A DNA stretch of 64,000 bases from Halolamina sediminis (GCF_001282785.1 NZ_CVUA01000001.1:496001-560000), one strand, 5' to 3'; counted from the stretch's first letter, positions 9,338 to 18,189 are shown. The notes: generated by a model not told the origin, from the sequence alone. Program-made: numbers and translations.

Positions 9338-9430
9338 ACGCTTCGTCTGCCTCCGAGCGCGTCGCACTCGTGACCGTCGACGCCACCTGACCACGGTAGA
9401 TTTTTCAGGATTCCTGACGCGTCTCCGGAC

Positions 9431-9778
9431 ATGGTCCCGCTCAAGTCCTGGCCGGGCATCGCGCTCGTCCTCGTAGTCTCGCTCGGACTCGCCGCCCTCA
9501 CCGCAGTGCTCTCGCTGGGCGCCCTCCCCGCGGTCGTCCTCATCCTCGGCTGGTTCATCGTCGCGCCGGCGCTGGCGATCCTCACGTACTACGAGGACGA
9601 TGCCGACGGCGATCCTGAAGCGGCCGACGACCCCGTAGCGACGCTGCGGGAGCGCTACGCCCGCGGCGAGCTCACCGAGGCGGAGTTCGAACGGCAACTG
9701 GACACGCTGCTGGAGACCGAAGGCACCGAACAGCCCTCGAACCGGGATCGGGAGCGGACCGTGGTCGAGGAGCGGTAA
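9431..9778 (+). CDS. Small SHOCT-domain membrane protein
   Basis: 115 residues: two hydrophobic helices (about 8-30 and 34-54), a short acidic linker and a C-terminal SHOCT motif (DPVATLRERYARGELTEAEFERQLDTLL spans residues ~67-94). SHOCT is a short oligomerisation module often attached to membrane proteins. Haloarchaea carry many such proteins; function is unknown. A GATTTTTCA box ~26 nt before ATG 9431 suggests its own leaderless promoter. Confidence 0.8.
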   Translation: MVPLKSWPGIALVLVVSLGLAALTAVLSLGALPAVVLILGWFIVAPALAILTYYEDDADGDPEAADDPVATLRERYARGELTEAEFERQLDTLLETEGTEQPSNRDRERTVVEER

Positions 9779-9833
9779 CGACGTCACGGGAGCCGCCGAA
9801 ACGGCGAAGGGCCCGGAGCGAGAGAGACGGACG

Positions 9834-10796
9834 ATGGCACGCGTCGAGACAGCTGCGCGACTCCACTTCGGCTTCGGCAACCTCGCGCTGGCACACGACC
9901 GGCTCTACGGCGCGCTGGGCGTCGCGCTCGATCGCCCGACGCTCGCCGTCGAGGCGACGACCGCCGAGGCGGTGGTCTGCGACGACGAGGTGGCCGCTGA
10001 GTACGCCGAGCGCGTCTGCGAGCTGCTCGATCTACCCGGTGCAGCGGTGTCTGTCGAGAGCGACCTCCCCCGCCACGCCGGGCTCGGCAGCGGCACGCAG
10101 ACCGCGCTGGCCGTGCTCGCGGCGATCGCCCGGGCGTACGGCCGCGCGCCAGCAGCCCGTGAGCGCGCGCCCGATCTCGGCCGCGGGGGCCGCTCGGGCG
10201 TCGGCGTCGCGACGTTCGAACAGGGCGGGTTCGTGCTCGACGCCGGCCACCCCGCGGCGCTGTTCACGGCCGACGCGCCCGAGGTGGGGGCGTGGGAGGT
10301 ACCGGCGGTGTCCGCGCGCCACCCCGTCCCCGGCGACTGGCGGTTCCTCGTCGTCGTCCCCGACGCTTCGGCGGGACGAAGCGGCGACGACGAGGACGCC
10401 TCGATGCGCCGGACGGTCGCCGACGCCGAGTCCGAACTCGCCGACCGGATCGCGGGCGTCGTGGTCCGCGGGGTGCTACCCGCGGTCGCGGCCGGCGACG
10501 CCGCCCGTTTCGGCGACGCCGTGAGCGAGGTCGGTCGGCTCAACGGCGCGTGGTACGCCGACGAGCAGGGCGGCACCTACCGACCCCCGGTGGGGAGCGT
10601 CGTCGACGCGCTCTCCTCGTCGGCCGCGGTGTACGGCGCCGGCCAGTCGTCGTGGGGGCCGGCGGTGTACGGCGTCACCGACGCCGCACACGCCGACGCT
10701 GCCCGCGAGGCCGGAGCGGACGCGCTCGAGGCGACGGGCGTCGGGGGGGAGGTACTCGTCGCTGCGGGGCGTAACCGCGGGGCGTCGATCGACTAA
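9834..10796 (+). CDS. Beta-ribofuranosylaminobenzene 5'-phosphate synthase family (GHMP fold)
   Basis: A 320-residue GHMP-superfamily protein. It opens with the RFAP-synthase-like ARVETAARLHFGF and has the GHMP glycine-rich loop LPRHAGLGSGTQTALA near residue 75, then RSGVGVATFEQGGFVLD and a C-terminal GAGQSSWGPAVYGV. RFAP synthase joins PRPP and 4-hydroxy- or 4-aminobenzoate in the pathway to methanopterin-type cofactors. Haloarchaea are usually regarded as folate users, so the gene may serve a modified pterin/folate route. A second pterin gene, mptD, lies at 43.2 kb. Family firm; substrate in this organism inferred. Confidence 0.85.
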   Translation: MARVETAARLHFGFGNLALAHDRLYGALGVALDRPTLAVEATTAEAVVCDDEVAAEYAERVCELLDLPGAAVSVESDLPRHAGLGSGTQTALAVLAAIARAYGRAPAARERAPDLGRGGRSGVGVATFEQGGFVLDAGHPAALFTADAPEVGAWEVPAVSARHPVPGDWRFLVVVPDASAGRSGDDEDASMRRTVADAESELADRIAGVVVRGVLPAVAAGDAARFGDAVSEVGRLNGAWYADEQGGTYRPPVGSVVDALSSSAAVYGAGQSSWGPAVYGVTDAAHADAAREAGADALEATGVGGEVLVAAGRNRGASID

Positions 10797-10827
10797 CGGC
10801 TCCGGACCGCGGCCGACACGGGAACCC

Positions 10828-10833
10828 TTTATA
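10828..10833 (+). promoter_or_regulatory. TATA box of the RecA-like gene
   Basis: TTTATA lies 25-30 nt before ATG 10858, with ACCC just upstream. The spacing predicts a leaderless transcript. Confidence 0.55.
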
Positions 10834-10857
10834 CGGCCGGCGTGCCCTCGAAGAGCT

Positions 10858-11694
10858 ATGGAGCGGCTACCGCTGGGCGTCGCGCGCATCGACAGCATCC
10901 TCCGCGGCGGGGCGCCGCCGGGGAGCACCCTGCTCGCGGCCGGGGAGTCCGGGGCGGGCGCCCGCGAGTTCGCCCACACCGCGGCGGCGATGAACGCGCT
11001 GTACGACGCCGACCCGGAGCTGTTCGACCTCTACTACGGCGATCTGCCCGATCGGTCGGTCGTCCCGCCGGAGGTCCACTACGTCTCCTTCACCGCCGAC
11101 GCCGACGAGATCGCCCGCGAGATGCAGCACTCGATGGACGACGACATCGTCGAGGCGGCGACCGAACACATGCAGTTCCGCGACCTCTCCCCGGAGTACT
11201 TCCAGCTTTCGCCGATTCCGCGGGAGTGGTACATGGGCGAGGCCCAGACGATCGAGGACCTCGGGAAATCCGAGGGGACCGAGGACGTGCTCGGCGCGCT
11301 CGGGGACTACCTCAACGAGAACGCCACGGGCAACCTCGTCGTGCTCGACTCGATCTCCGACCTCGTCGGCGCGATGGGCGAGGACGTGGAGTGGAACGAC
11401 ATCACGACGCTGCTCCGCGGGCTCACCAAGGCCTCCCACACCTGGGACGGCCTGATCATCATGATCGTCAACCGCGACGCGATCACCCGCACGGAGTTCG
11501 GGCAGTTGATGGACGCCTCCGAGGGGACGTTCGAGTTCTCGTGGGAGTCCGGCGGCTCCCAGCGCGCCCGGACGATGGTCGTCCGGCAGTTCCGGGGGGT
11601 GCTCTCCCAACTGGAGGCCGAGAACATCGTCCGCTTCGAGACCGAGATCCACGAGGGCGGCTTCGACGTGAGCGACGTGCGGAAGATCCGCTAG
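10858..11694 (+). CDS. RecA/KaiC-superfamily ATPase homologue with degenerate Walker A
   Basis: 278 residues with the core of a RadA/KaiC-like ATPase: N-terminal GVARIDSILRGGAPPGSTLLAAG, a P-loop position reading GESGAGAREF, a Walker B strand NLVVLDSISDLVG and C-terminal strands. The P-loop lysine and serine/threonine (GK[ST]) are replaced by arginine and glutamate, so ATP hydrolysis is probably lost or unusual. Haloarchaea have similar proteins often labelled HTR-like, thought to relate to signalling; the role is unknown. The 3' end overlaps the convergent trmY stop by 4 nt. It has its own TATA box. Confidence 0.75.
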   Translation: MERLPLGVARIDSILRGGAPPGSTLLAAGESGAGAREFAHTAAAMNALYDADPELFDLYYGDLPDRSVVPPEVHYVSFTADADEIAREMQHSMDDDIVEAATEHMQFRDLSPEYFQLSPIPREWYMGEAQTIEDLGKSEGTEDVLGALGDYLNENATGNLVVLDSISDLVGAMGEDVEWNDITTLLRGLTKASHTWDGLIIMIVNRDAITRTEFGQLMDASEGTFEFSWESGGSQRARTMVVRQFRGVLSQLEAENIVRFETEIHEGGFDVSDVRKIR

Positions 11695-12287
11695 TACCGC
11701 TCGTACCCCGCGGTGTCGAGGTAGTTGTGCGCGACCGTGATCGTGTGGTCGGCGTGGAGCAGCTCCGGGCCCACCCGGACTCGCTGGTCCGCGTTCTCCG
11801 CTAGCAGCTCCGCCTCCGACTCGGCGAAGTCGTGGTGATCGGAGAGCACGAACAGCGGGTCCGCCGGCGGTTCGACTTCCGGGAGCGGCTCGCCGTCCTC
11901 GTGGAGTTGGACGACCGTCGCGTCCCGAGCGACGCGCTCGAACGTCGCCTCGACGCCCATCCGGTAGAGCGAGACGCCCGGACTCGTCTCGACCGGCTGG
12001 TGGCCGATCGCCTCCCGCTTCTCCTCCAGTGCGCCGCGGATCAACGCCGCCGTCGAGCGCTCGTCGGGGTTGAGCCGGCGGAGGTCGGCGCCGTCGAAGG
12101 TGACGGTGTACTCGTCGGCGAGCACGAGGTGGACCTGTACGTCCTCTCGGAGGTCGTGTGAGAGGAAGAACGCGGCGTTGACACAGCGACACAGCACGTC
12201 CAGCCGGCCGGCGCCGCCGGCGATGTCGTCGAGCGAGAACGACGGCTCGGTCGGGGCGTCGTGCCCGACGACGAGGAACTGGCGCAT
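11691..12287 (-). CDS. trmY: tRNA (pseudouridine-54-N1)-methyltransferase
   Basis: A 198-residue SPOUT-class methyltransferase that makes N1-methylpseudouridine at position 54 in the T-loop of archaeal tRNA, replacing ribothymidine. The start MRQFLVVGHDAPTEPSFSLDD is diagnostic of TrmY; the C-terminal half carries the knot region with FVLSDHHDF and HTITVAHNYLD. It acts after pseudouridylation of U54. TruD and KEOPS Pcc1 are encoded elsewhere in the window. The ATG at 12287 is unambiguous. Confidence 0.93.
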   Translation of the reverse strand: MRQFLVVGHDAPTEPSFSLDDIAGGAGRLDVLCRCVNAAFFLSHDLREDVQVHLVLADEYTVTFDGADLRRLNPDERSTAALIRGALEEKREAIGHQPVETSPGVSLYRMGVEATFERVARDATVVQLHEDGEPLPEVEPPADPLFVLSDHHDFAESEAELLAENADQRVRVGPELLHADHTITVAHNYLDTAGYERY

Positions 12288-12328
12288 GGTCTGAGACCCG
12301 CGCCCCGAGCGGGAAGCAGTTACGTTCT

Positions 12329-13978
12329 TCAGTACCCCTGTGCGTTCCCGTCCTTCCGGGGCTCGGTCGCGCCCGACAGCGTGCCGTCCTCGTTCCGGAC
12401 GATCTGGGCGCCGCCGAACAGGCCGGGGTAGAGCACCCGCACGTCGTGGCCTTTCCGGGTGAGCTTCGTCAGCAGCTCGTTGCCGTCGCCCAGTCGCTCC
12501 TCAACGGCCAGCGTGCCGTCCTCCCGGTAGCGCCAGCGCGGCAGGTCCAGTGCGGCCTGCAGCGGCAGGTCGTAGTCGACGATGTTCGAGATCACCTGCA
12601 GGTGGCCCTGTGGCTGCATGAACCCGCCCATCACGCCGAAGGCGGCCCAGTCCTCCGTCTCGTCGTCATCGGCCGCGAAGTCCGCGATCGCGGGGACCAG
12701 CGTGTGGAACGGGCGCTTCCCGGGCTCGATGTGGTTGGGGTGGTCCTCGTCGAGCGAGAACGACGCGCCGCGGTTCTGGAGCGCGATCCCCGTGTCGCCC
12801 GCGACCAGTCCGGAGCCGAAGCCGGCGAAGCGGGAGTTGATGAAGGAGACGACGTTCCCCTCCCCGTCTGCAACACAGAGGAGGACGGTGTCGGCGTCCT
12901 CGGCGTTGCTCCCCTCGACGCCGAAGCTCACGTCGTGGTTGGCGGTCTCGCCGATGAGGTCGGCGCGCTCTTTCGCCCAGTCTTCCGAACCCAGCGGCGG
13001 GTGGTCCTCGTACTCGGGATCGGTGATGTAGTGGTGGCCGTCCGCGAACGCGACCTTCATCGCCTCCGCGAAGTAGTGGACGCGCTCGGGGCTGTCGAGG
13101 TCGTGCTCGCCGGCGCCGATCTCCTCGGCGACGTTGAGTGCCTCCAGCGCGATCAGTCCCTGGTTGTTCGGCGGGAGCTCGTACACCTCGGCGCCGTTGT
13201 ACGTCGTCGACACCGGGTCGAGGAGCTCGGGCTCGAAGTCGGCGAGGTCCTCGGTCGTCATGAACCCGCCCTTCGACTGCACCTCCTCGGCGATCTTCTC
13301 GGCGATCTCGCCCTCGTAGAACGCGTCGGCGCCCTCCTCGGCGATGGTCTGGAGGGACTCACCGAGTCGGGGGAGCGTGACCTCCTGCCCCGTGCTCGGC
13401 GCCTCGCCATCGAACAGGTACGCCTCGCGGGCGTGCTCGTCGGTGAACAGCTCCTCGCCGTGCTGCCACTGGGACGCGATGACCTCGGAGACGGGGTACC
13501 CCTCGGTCGCGTAGCGGATCGCCGGCTGGAGCAGTTCGGCCAGCCCCTTGTTGCCGAACTCCTCGGCGGTGAGCTCCCAGCCCCGCGCGGTACCCGGGAC
13601 GGTCACGGCCTGTGCGCCGGTCATCGGCATCTCGGCCTCCTCGGGCTCGATCTCCTCGTCGGACTCCGCGGCGACGGCCTCGCGGACGTTCTCGAGCGTC
13701 GCGTCGGCGGGCGCGCCACCACAGGAGCGCATCGCGCCCACGTCGCCGTCGGCGGTTTTGTACAGTGCGAACACGTCGCCGCCCAGCCCCGTAGAGGTGG
13801 GCTCGACGACGTTCAGCGCGGCCGCGGTCGCGACCGCGGCGTCGAACGCGTTGCCGCCGTCGCGCAGGACGGAGATCCCCGCCTGTGAGGCGAGGGGTTG
13901 GCTGGTCGCGACGACGCCCTCCGCGCCGTAGACGGTCGACCGGCGCGAAGTGAAGCGGTCTAAGTCCGGTTCAGACAT
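12329..13978 (-). CDS. ggt: Gamma-glutamyltransferase / Ntn-hydrolase family
   Basis: A 549-residue member of the family that cleaves itself into two subunits and transfers or hydrolyses gamma-glutamyl groups. The N-terminal part has GAEGVVATSQPLASQAG and GNAFDAAVATAAALNVVEP. The likely autoprocessing threonine lies in DADTVLLCVADGEGNVVS (positionally equivalent to T391 of the E. coli enzyme), followed by FGSG and later PGKRPFHTLVPAI. The next two residues are V-L rather than T-H, so it may be a GGT-like acylase. No signal peptide is visible, suggesting a cytosolic enzyme. ATG 13978 gives MSEPDLDRF; an ATG at 14005 would add nine residues. Confidence 0.85.
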   Translation of the reverse strand: MSEPDLDRFTSRRSTVYGAEGVVATSQPLASQAGISVLRDGGNAFDAAVATAAALNVVEPTSTGLGGDVFALYKTADGDVGAMRSCGGAPADATLENVREAVAAESDEEIEPEEAEMPMTGAQAVTVPGTARGWELTAEEFGNKGLAELLQPAIRYATEGYPVSEVIASQWQHGEELFTDEHAREAYLFDGEAPSTGQEVTLPRLGESLQTIAEEGADAFYEGEIAEKIAEEVQSKGGFMTTEDLADFEPELLDPVSTTYNGAEVYELPPNNQGLIALEALNVAEEIGAGEHDLDSPERVHYFAEAMKVAFADGHHYITDPEYEDHPPLGSEDWAKERADLIGETANHDVSFGVEGSNAEDADTVLLCVADGEGNVVSFINSRFAGFGSGLVAGDTGIALQNRGASFSLDEDHPNHIEPGKRPFHTLVPAIADFAADDDETEDWAAFGVMGGFMQPQGHLQVISNIVDYDLPLQAALDLPRWRYREDGTLAVEERLGDGNELLTKLTRKGHDVRVLYPGLFGGAQIVRNEDGTLSGATEPRKDGNAQGY

Positions 13979-14078
13979 GGCTGGCAGTTGGAGCAGCCGA
14001 CGCAAAAAGGGATAGGACCGGGCGGGCTCTGCCGGGGCCTGTCGGCTCTCGGTGCCGGAAACCGAGGTATCCGTTCAG

Positions 14079-14510
14079 CTACCGAACCACCGTCACCGGA
14101 CACGGGCTACGCCGGACGACGGTTTCGGCGACGCTGCCCAGCAGCACGCGCGTGACGCCCGTCCGGCCGTGGCTGCCGAGCACGATGTGGTCGACGTCCT
14201 CCTCGTCGGCGTAGTCGACGATCGCCCGGGCCGGCCGGTCGGTGACGCGGACGGTGTCGATTTCGTGGCCCTGCTCGGCGGCGTGTTCGACGGCGTCGTT
14301 GAGGATGTCGTCCGCACGCTCGTTCGCCTGTTCGATCCACTCACCGGGGTAGCCTCCTTCGGCCCCCGGCGCGGCGCTGTAGCCGGCCGCGATGGGGTCG
14401 ACCGCGGTCAGCGCGACGATCTCGTCGTCGGGGAACTGTTCGAGTGCGTGGTCGAGCGCGACCTCGGACTGTGGCGATCCGTCGACGGGGACGAGTACGG
14501 TCTTGGGCAC
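14079..14510 (-). CDS. UspA-type universal stress protein
   Basis: A 143-residue UspA fold. The N-terminus KTVLVPVDGSPQSEVAL contains the nucleotide-contact aspartate, and the C-terminal ATP-binding loop GSHGRTGVTRVLLGSVAETV matches the GX2GX9GS pattern. This implies an ATP-binding type UspA, usually linked to stress survival. Haloarchaea carry tens of paralogues, so a specific role cannot be assigned. A GTTTTTCG box lies ~30 nt upstream of the ATG on the minus strand. Confidence 0.9.
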   Translation of the reverse strand: MPKTVLVPVDGSPQSEVALDHALEQFPDDEIVALTAVDPIAAGYSAAPGAEGGYPGEWIEQANERADDILNDAVEHAAEQGHEIDTVRVTDRPARAIVDYADEEDVDHIVLGSHGRTGVTRVLLGSVAETVVRRSPCPVTVVR

Positions 14511-14643
14511 GAATACTTGGTCGGATTCGTGGAGCGAAAAACTACCGGCCAGTTCCCGATCGGCGGGACTGGATCGGCGCGTCTCGAACTCCCTGCGGCG
14601 TCGAGATCCCTGCTCGCGGTATAGCCCGAACGGTCACTCGCCG

Positions 14644-14855
14644 CAGTTCAGTACGACAGAGCCACGGCGTAGGCTCCGTGCTCGCGCGACGGAACGCGCG
14701 ACAGGTCGCGTGCCGTGGTTACAGTTCGACAGAGCCACGGGGTAGGCTCCGTGCTCGCGGCACAGAGGCCGCGAGCGGTCGCGTGCCGTGGTTTCAGTTC
14801 GACAGAGCCACGGCATGGGTTCCGTCGCTGCGACACGGGGTCTCTCGCCGTGGCT
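14644..14855. repeat. Three imperfect tandem repeats of 61-78 bp
   Basis: Units begin at 14644, 14722 and 14795. Each starts CAGTTC..GACAGAGCCACGG, continues with TAGGCTCCGTGCTCGC or a variant, and ends GCCGTGG. The first unit has a 5-base insertion after CAGTTC; the third is shortened and stops against the peptidase stop codon. CCACGG at the start and CCGTGG at the end of each unit are complementary, so each can fold into a hairpin. The array fills most of the 344-bp gap between the stress protein and the peptidase; the rest (14511-14643) holds the stress-gene promoter and nothing else I can recognise. Confidence 0.8.
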
Positions 14856-16216
14856 CAGTAGGGCCACCGCCCGCCCATCTTCAATTCCTGTACGTACCCC
14901 TCGTCGATCGCGTCGCGGGTCTCCTCGCGGCTGCGGGACTCGACCTCGAACTCCCCCTGTGCCGCGCGGTACACTGCCTCCGTCACCAGCGTCGCCACGT
15001 CGCGCAGATCCCGGGAGTCGAGCTTGTCCAGCGTGTCGGCGTGGGTGTGCCCCCAGCCGCGGCCGGACTGGTCGGAGCTGGTACCGGTCATCGTCGCTGG
15101 CACGCCCTCCTGGACGAACGCCCACTGGTCGCCGTGGGGAGAGATCGTCGACCCCGTCGAGATCGGCGCATCGAAGTCGGCGGCGACCGAGCGGAACAGC
15201 TCGCCGAGCTCGTCGAACCCGTTCGTGCCGACGCGGAGGGTCCGGGAGCTACAGGCGCCGTCGAGGTTGATCACGCACTTCACGTTCGAGAGGTCGGTCG
15301 TCTCCGCACAGTGGTACGCGCCGCGCAGGCCGATCTCCTCGGAGCCGAACGTAACCAGCCGGACGCGGCTGTCGAGGTCGTCGGCGACCTGCGAGAGCAG
15401 TCGGCCGACCTCGGCGACGAGCACCGAGCCGGCGCCGTTGTCGTTGGCGCCGTCGGCGATGTCGTGGGCGTCGACGTGGGCGGTCACGAGCACCTCGTCC
15501 GCATTGCCCCCCTCGTCGGGGCCCTCCGGGCCGACGAACGCCTCGACGTTCCGGGAGGTCGCGGGCTCGTTCCGGCAGTCCACGTCGACGGTCACCTCGC
15601 AGTCGCCGTCGGCGGCGTAGCGCGCCAGTCGCGCGCCGACCTCCTTCGAGACGCCGACGGCGGGGATCGGGCCGGGGCGGTTGTTGTAGCCGACCTCGCC
15701 CGTCGGCGGCAGTGCGCCCTCGATGTGGTTCCGGAACACGAACGCGACCGCGCCGTGATCTGCGGCGTTGACGTACTTCTCCATCCGGTGGAGCCAGCGG
15801 TCGGCCGACTCGGGGGTGTCGCTCGTGGCCATCGCGATCGCGCCATCGAGCTCGGCGCTCTTAGCCTCGAACTCCTCGTAGGTGCCGTCGCCGACGTCGA
15901 CGATCGGCGCCGTCGCCTCGCCCGCGGGCGTGCCCGGGAGCGCGACGACCTGGTGACTCCCCTCGTGGACGCGCTCGCTCGGCGACTCGACTGTCAGCGA
16001 CGACTCACCGCGCCACCAGCCGGGGATCTCGAACTCCTCGACGTGGGGGTTCTGGAGCCCGGCCGTCTCGAACGCCTCGCGGATGATCTCGGCGCCGGCT
16101 GCCTCGCCGGTCTGCCCGGCCATGCGGTTGCCCACGTCGACGAGCTCTTCGAGCCGGTTCCACGCGAACAGGCTCGTCTGTGCGTCGCCGACGACGGCGT
16201 CGGGTAGATGGACCAT
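14855..16216 (-). CDS. M28-family zinc aminopeptidase
   Basis: A 453-residue peptidase. Zinc ligands and catalytic residues of family M28 are visible: VTAHVDAHDIADGANDNGAG (first histidine, bridging aspartate), the SEEIG glutamates, INLDGA, and the last histidine in WGHTHADTLDKLD. A PA-like insertion occupies about residues 110-220. M28 enzymes remove N-terminal residues from peptides; many are secreted, but no signal peptide is visible here. ATG 16216 is preferred over the upstream 16297 because a TTTAT box lies 25-30 nt before it. Three tandem repeats abut its stop. Confidence 0.88.
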   Translation of the reverse strand: MVHLPDAVVGDAQTSLFAWNRLEELVDVGNRMAGQTGEAAGAEIIREAFETAGLQNPHVEEFEIPGWWRGESSLTVESPSERVHEGSHQVVALPGTPAGEATAPIVDVGDGTYEEFEAKSAELDGAIAMATSDTPESADRWLHRMEKYVNAADHGAVAFVFRNHIEGALPPTGEVGYNNRPGPIPAVGVSKEVGARLARYAADGDCEVTVDVDCRNEPATSRNVEAFVGPEGPDEGGNADEVLVTAHVDAHDIADGANDNGAGSVLVAEVGRLLSQVADDLDSRVRLVTFGSEEIGLRGAYHCAETTDLSNVKCVINLDGACSSRTLRVGTNGFDELGELFRSVAADFDAPISTGSTISPHGDQWAFVQEGVPATMTGTSSDQSGRGWGHTHADTLDKLDSRDLRDVATLVTEAVYRAAQGEFEVESRSREETRDAIDEGYVQELKMGGRWPY

Positions 16217-16240
16217 ATTCGACGCTGTTTCGGCCGTGGG

Positions 16241-16246
16241 ATAAAG
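16241..16246 (-). promoter_or_regulatory. TATA-like box of the M28 peptidase gene
   Basis: On the minus strand CCCTTTATCCC is centred ~28 nt before ATG 16216, supporting that start and a leaderless transcript. Confidence 0.5.
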
Positions 16247-16331
16247 GGGTGCGGGTCGCGGAAAGAGCGAGGGACCGGGAGCCCTTGACCGGGGCACTCG
16301 CTACTCCCTCTGTTCCGTTCTCACAATGGTC

Positions 16332-17438
16332 TCACGGATCCTCGAATGCGGTCAAATGGCCGGATCCGATATACATCGTCCCGTCGACGATCGCTGGACG
16401 TGCCTCCCCGCGGAACGACTTGTCGTTCCACAGCTCCTCCCCCGTTTCGGGGTCGAAAGCACGCAGGATGCCGGCGCCGATGTAGAGCGTCTCGTCCGCC
16501 ACGACCGGGCGAGCACCTTGGGAGGTCGGAACGTCGACCTTCCATCGAACCGAGCCGTCAATCGCGTCGACCGCGTAGATATTGTCTTCCCACGTCGAGA
16601 AGAAGAGGGTCCCGTCGTCCAGTGCTGGCGAGGAGTCGATACCGCCTTCGGCTTTGAAGTTCCATCGCTCGTCGCCTGACTCCGCATCGAGCGCGTACAG
16701 TCGCTCGTCGTGAGCGCCGGCGTACACCACGCCGTCGCTCACCGCGATCGCGTTGAACACGCCGCCCTCGTCCATGGAGTTGAAGTCGTCGTACTCCCCG
16801 GTTTTGAACCGCCACTGTTCGCGACCGGTTTCGGCGTCGACGGCGTAAACGTGGCCGTCCTTTCGCCCGCTTCCGATGAAGACCGTCCCTTGGGAGACGG
16901 CGGGTGTCGTGGCGACGTCGGAGTTCGTTCGAAAACGCCACGTTTCCTCCCCCGTCTCACAGTCGATCGCGTAGAGGTTGTTGTCGTGGCTCCCAACGAA
17001 AACGGTTCCGTCGACGACGGTAGGAGCGGCGTAGACGACGTCATCCACCTCGAACTGCCAATGGATTGCTCCCGTTGAGCGGTCCAATGCGGTGATACAG
17101 CCGGAATCGTCGTTGTCGTACGATTCTCGGCTCTCTGCGACGATGGTGTACTCGTCGGTGACCGCCAGTGACGGAGCGCCGTTCTCCGCCGATTCGTACC
17201 GCCACTTCTCGCTTCCGTCCGTCGCGTCGACTGCGTACACGTGGCTCTGATCGTCACGAAACTCGCCGACTTCGCCGACGTACACGGTTTCGTCTTTCAG
17301 CGTCGGAGACGTCGCGATGACCTCCTCCCCGGAAAACTGCCACGTTTCCTCGATTCCTCGTTTCGGACCAGCACTCTCGACGGACCCAGTGTTGGCCGGG
17401 TCCGGGCCGTACATCGGCCACGAATCTTGATCACTCAT
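16332..17438 (-). CDS. PQQ-type beta-propeller repeat protein
   Basis: 368 residues made of about seven propeller repeats, each with a core like VYAVDAETGREQWRF, LYALDAESGDERWNF or IYAVDAIDGSVRWKV. This is the PQQ_2/BamB-like WD-type propeller. The start (MSDQDSWPMYGPDPANTG) shows no signal peptide or lipobox, so unlike many relatives it may be cytosolic. Base composition is visibly less GC-rich than its neighbours, and the upstream 157 bp (17439-17595) are A/T-rich, hinting at acquisition. No quinoprotein dehydrogenase residues are evident; function unknown, probably a scaffold. Confidence 0.82.
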   Translation of the reverse strand: MSDQDSWPMYGPDPANTGSVESAGPKRGIEETWQFSGEEVIATSPTLKDETVYVGEVGEFRDDQSHVYAVDATDGSEKWRYESAENGAPSLAVTDEYTIVAESRESYDNDDSGCITALDRSTGAIHWQFEVDDVVYAAPTVVDGTVFVGSHDNNLYAIDCETGEETWRFRTNSDVATTPAVSQGTVFIGSGRKDGHVYAVDAETGREQWRFKTGEYDDFNSMDEGGVFNAIAVSDGVVYAGAHDERLYALDAESGDERWNFKAEGGIDSSPALDDGTLFFSTWEDNIYAVDAIDGSVRWKVDVPTSQGARPVVADETLYIGAGILRAFDPETGEELWNDKSFRGEARPAIVDGTMYIGSGHLTAFEDP

Positions 17439-17595
17439 TGTAGGGGGTGATGTCGTCTTAACGACAGCTCTCTACGGGAAACAGTGACAGATGTGTAAAA
17501 ATGTACCGAAGAAACGCTGACATGTCTGGCAATTCGTCGAAAATGTGTCGCTGACTGTCGCAACCACGTGTCTCGCTCCACCGGGACCGCCCGCC

Positions 17596-18189
17596 TCAGT
17601 CGTCGGCGGCCACGGGCTCGGCGTGGTCGATCTCCGTGCCGAGCACGTCGAGGAACTCGGCCAGCCACTCGGGGTGGTCGGGCCACGCCTGTCCGGTGAC
17701 GAGGTTGCCGTCGCGGACGGTCCCGTCGACCCACGCGCAGCCGGCGCCCTCGACCTCGGCGCGGACCGCGGGGTAGGACGTTGCCTCCCGGCCCTCCAGC
17801 ACGCCCGCGGCGGCGAGGATCTGCGGGCCGTGACACAGCGCCGCGACGGGCTTGTCCTCCGCGAAGAAGTGCTGCACCGTCTCGATCACGGAGTCGTACG
17901 TGCGCAGGTACTCGGGGGCGCGCCCGCCCGGGACCACCAGCGCGTCGTAGTCTGCGGGGTCGATCTCTTCGAGCGTCACGTCGACGCCGAAGTCGTGGCC
18001 GCGCGTCTCCAGATACGTCTGGTCGCCGCGGAAGTCGTGGATGGCGGTCTTGACCACGTCGCCCTCGTCCTTCTCGGGGCAGGCAGCGTGGACCTCGTGG
18101 CCCACCATCTCGAGCGCCTGATACGGCACCATCACTTCGTAGTCCTCGACGAAGTCGCCGACGATCTCCAAAATCATCTTGTTTGACAT
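17596..18189 (-). CDS. DJ-1/PfpI family protein
   Basis: 197 residues of the class I glutamine-amidotransferase-like fold. The nucleophilic cysteine sits in VAALCHGPQILAAAG and the partner glutamate near the N-terminus (GDFVEDYEVMVPYQAL). Members include intracellular peptidases, deglycases and chaperones; the exact activity cannot be read. The ATG at 18189 gives MSNKMILEIVGDF; longer reading from upstream codons is not conserved. The next gene upstream (aldolase) is divergent with a 244-bp gap containing no other feature I can recognise. Confidence 0.88.
   Translation of the reverse strand: MSNKMILEIVGDFVEDYEVMVPYQALEMVGHEVHAACPEKDEGDVVKTAIHDFRGDQTYLETRGHDFGVDVTLEEIDPADYDALVVPGGRAPEYLRTYDSVIETVQHFFAEDKPVAALCHGPQILAAAGVLEGREATSYPAVRAEVEGAGCAWVDGTVRDGNLVTGQAWPDHPEWLAEFLDVLGTEIDHAEPVAADD

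Noticed and set aside
7520-9880. Minus-strand ORF (~786 codons) antisense to arcS
   Set aside because: Complete overlap with arcS, whose motifs and PUA domain are clear; no conserved features in the antisense frame.
14648-14836. Minus-strand ORF made of repeated short peptides
   Set aside because: It follows the tandem DNA repeat; repeat units have lengths not kept to multiples of three, so selection for protein is unlikely.
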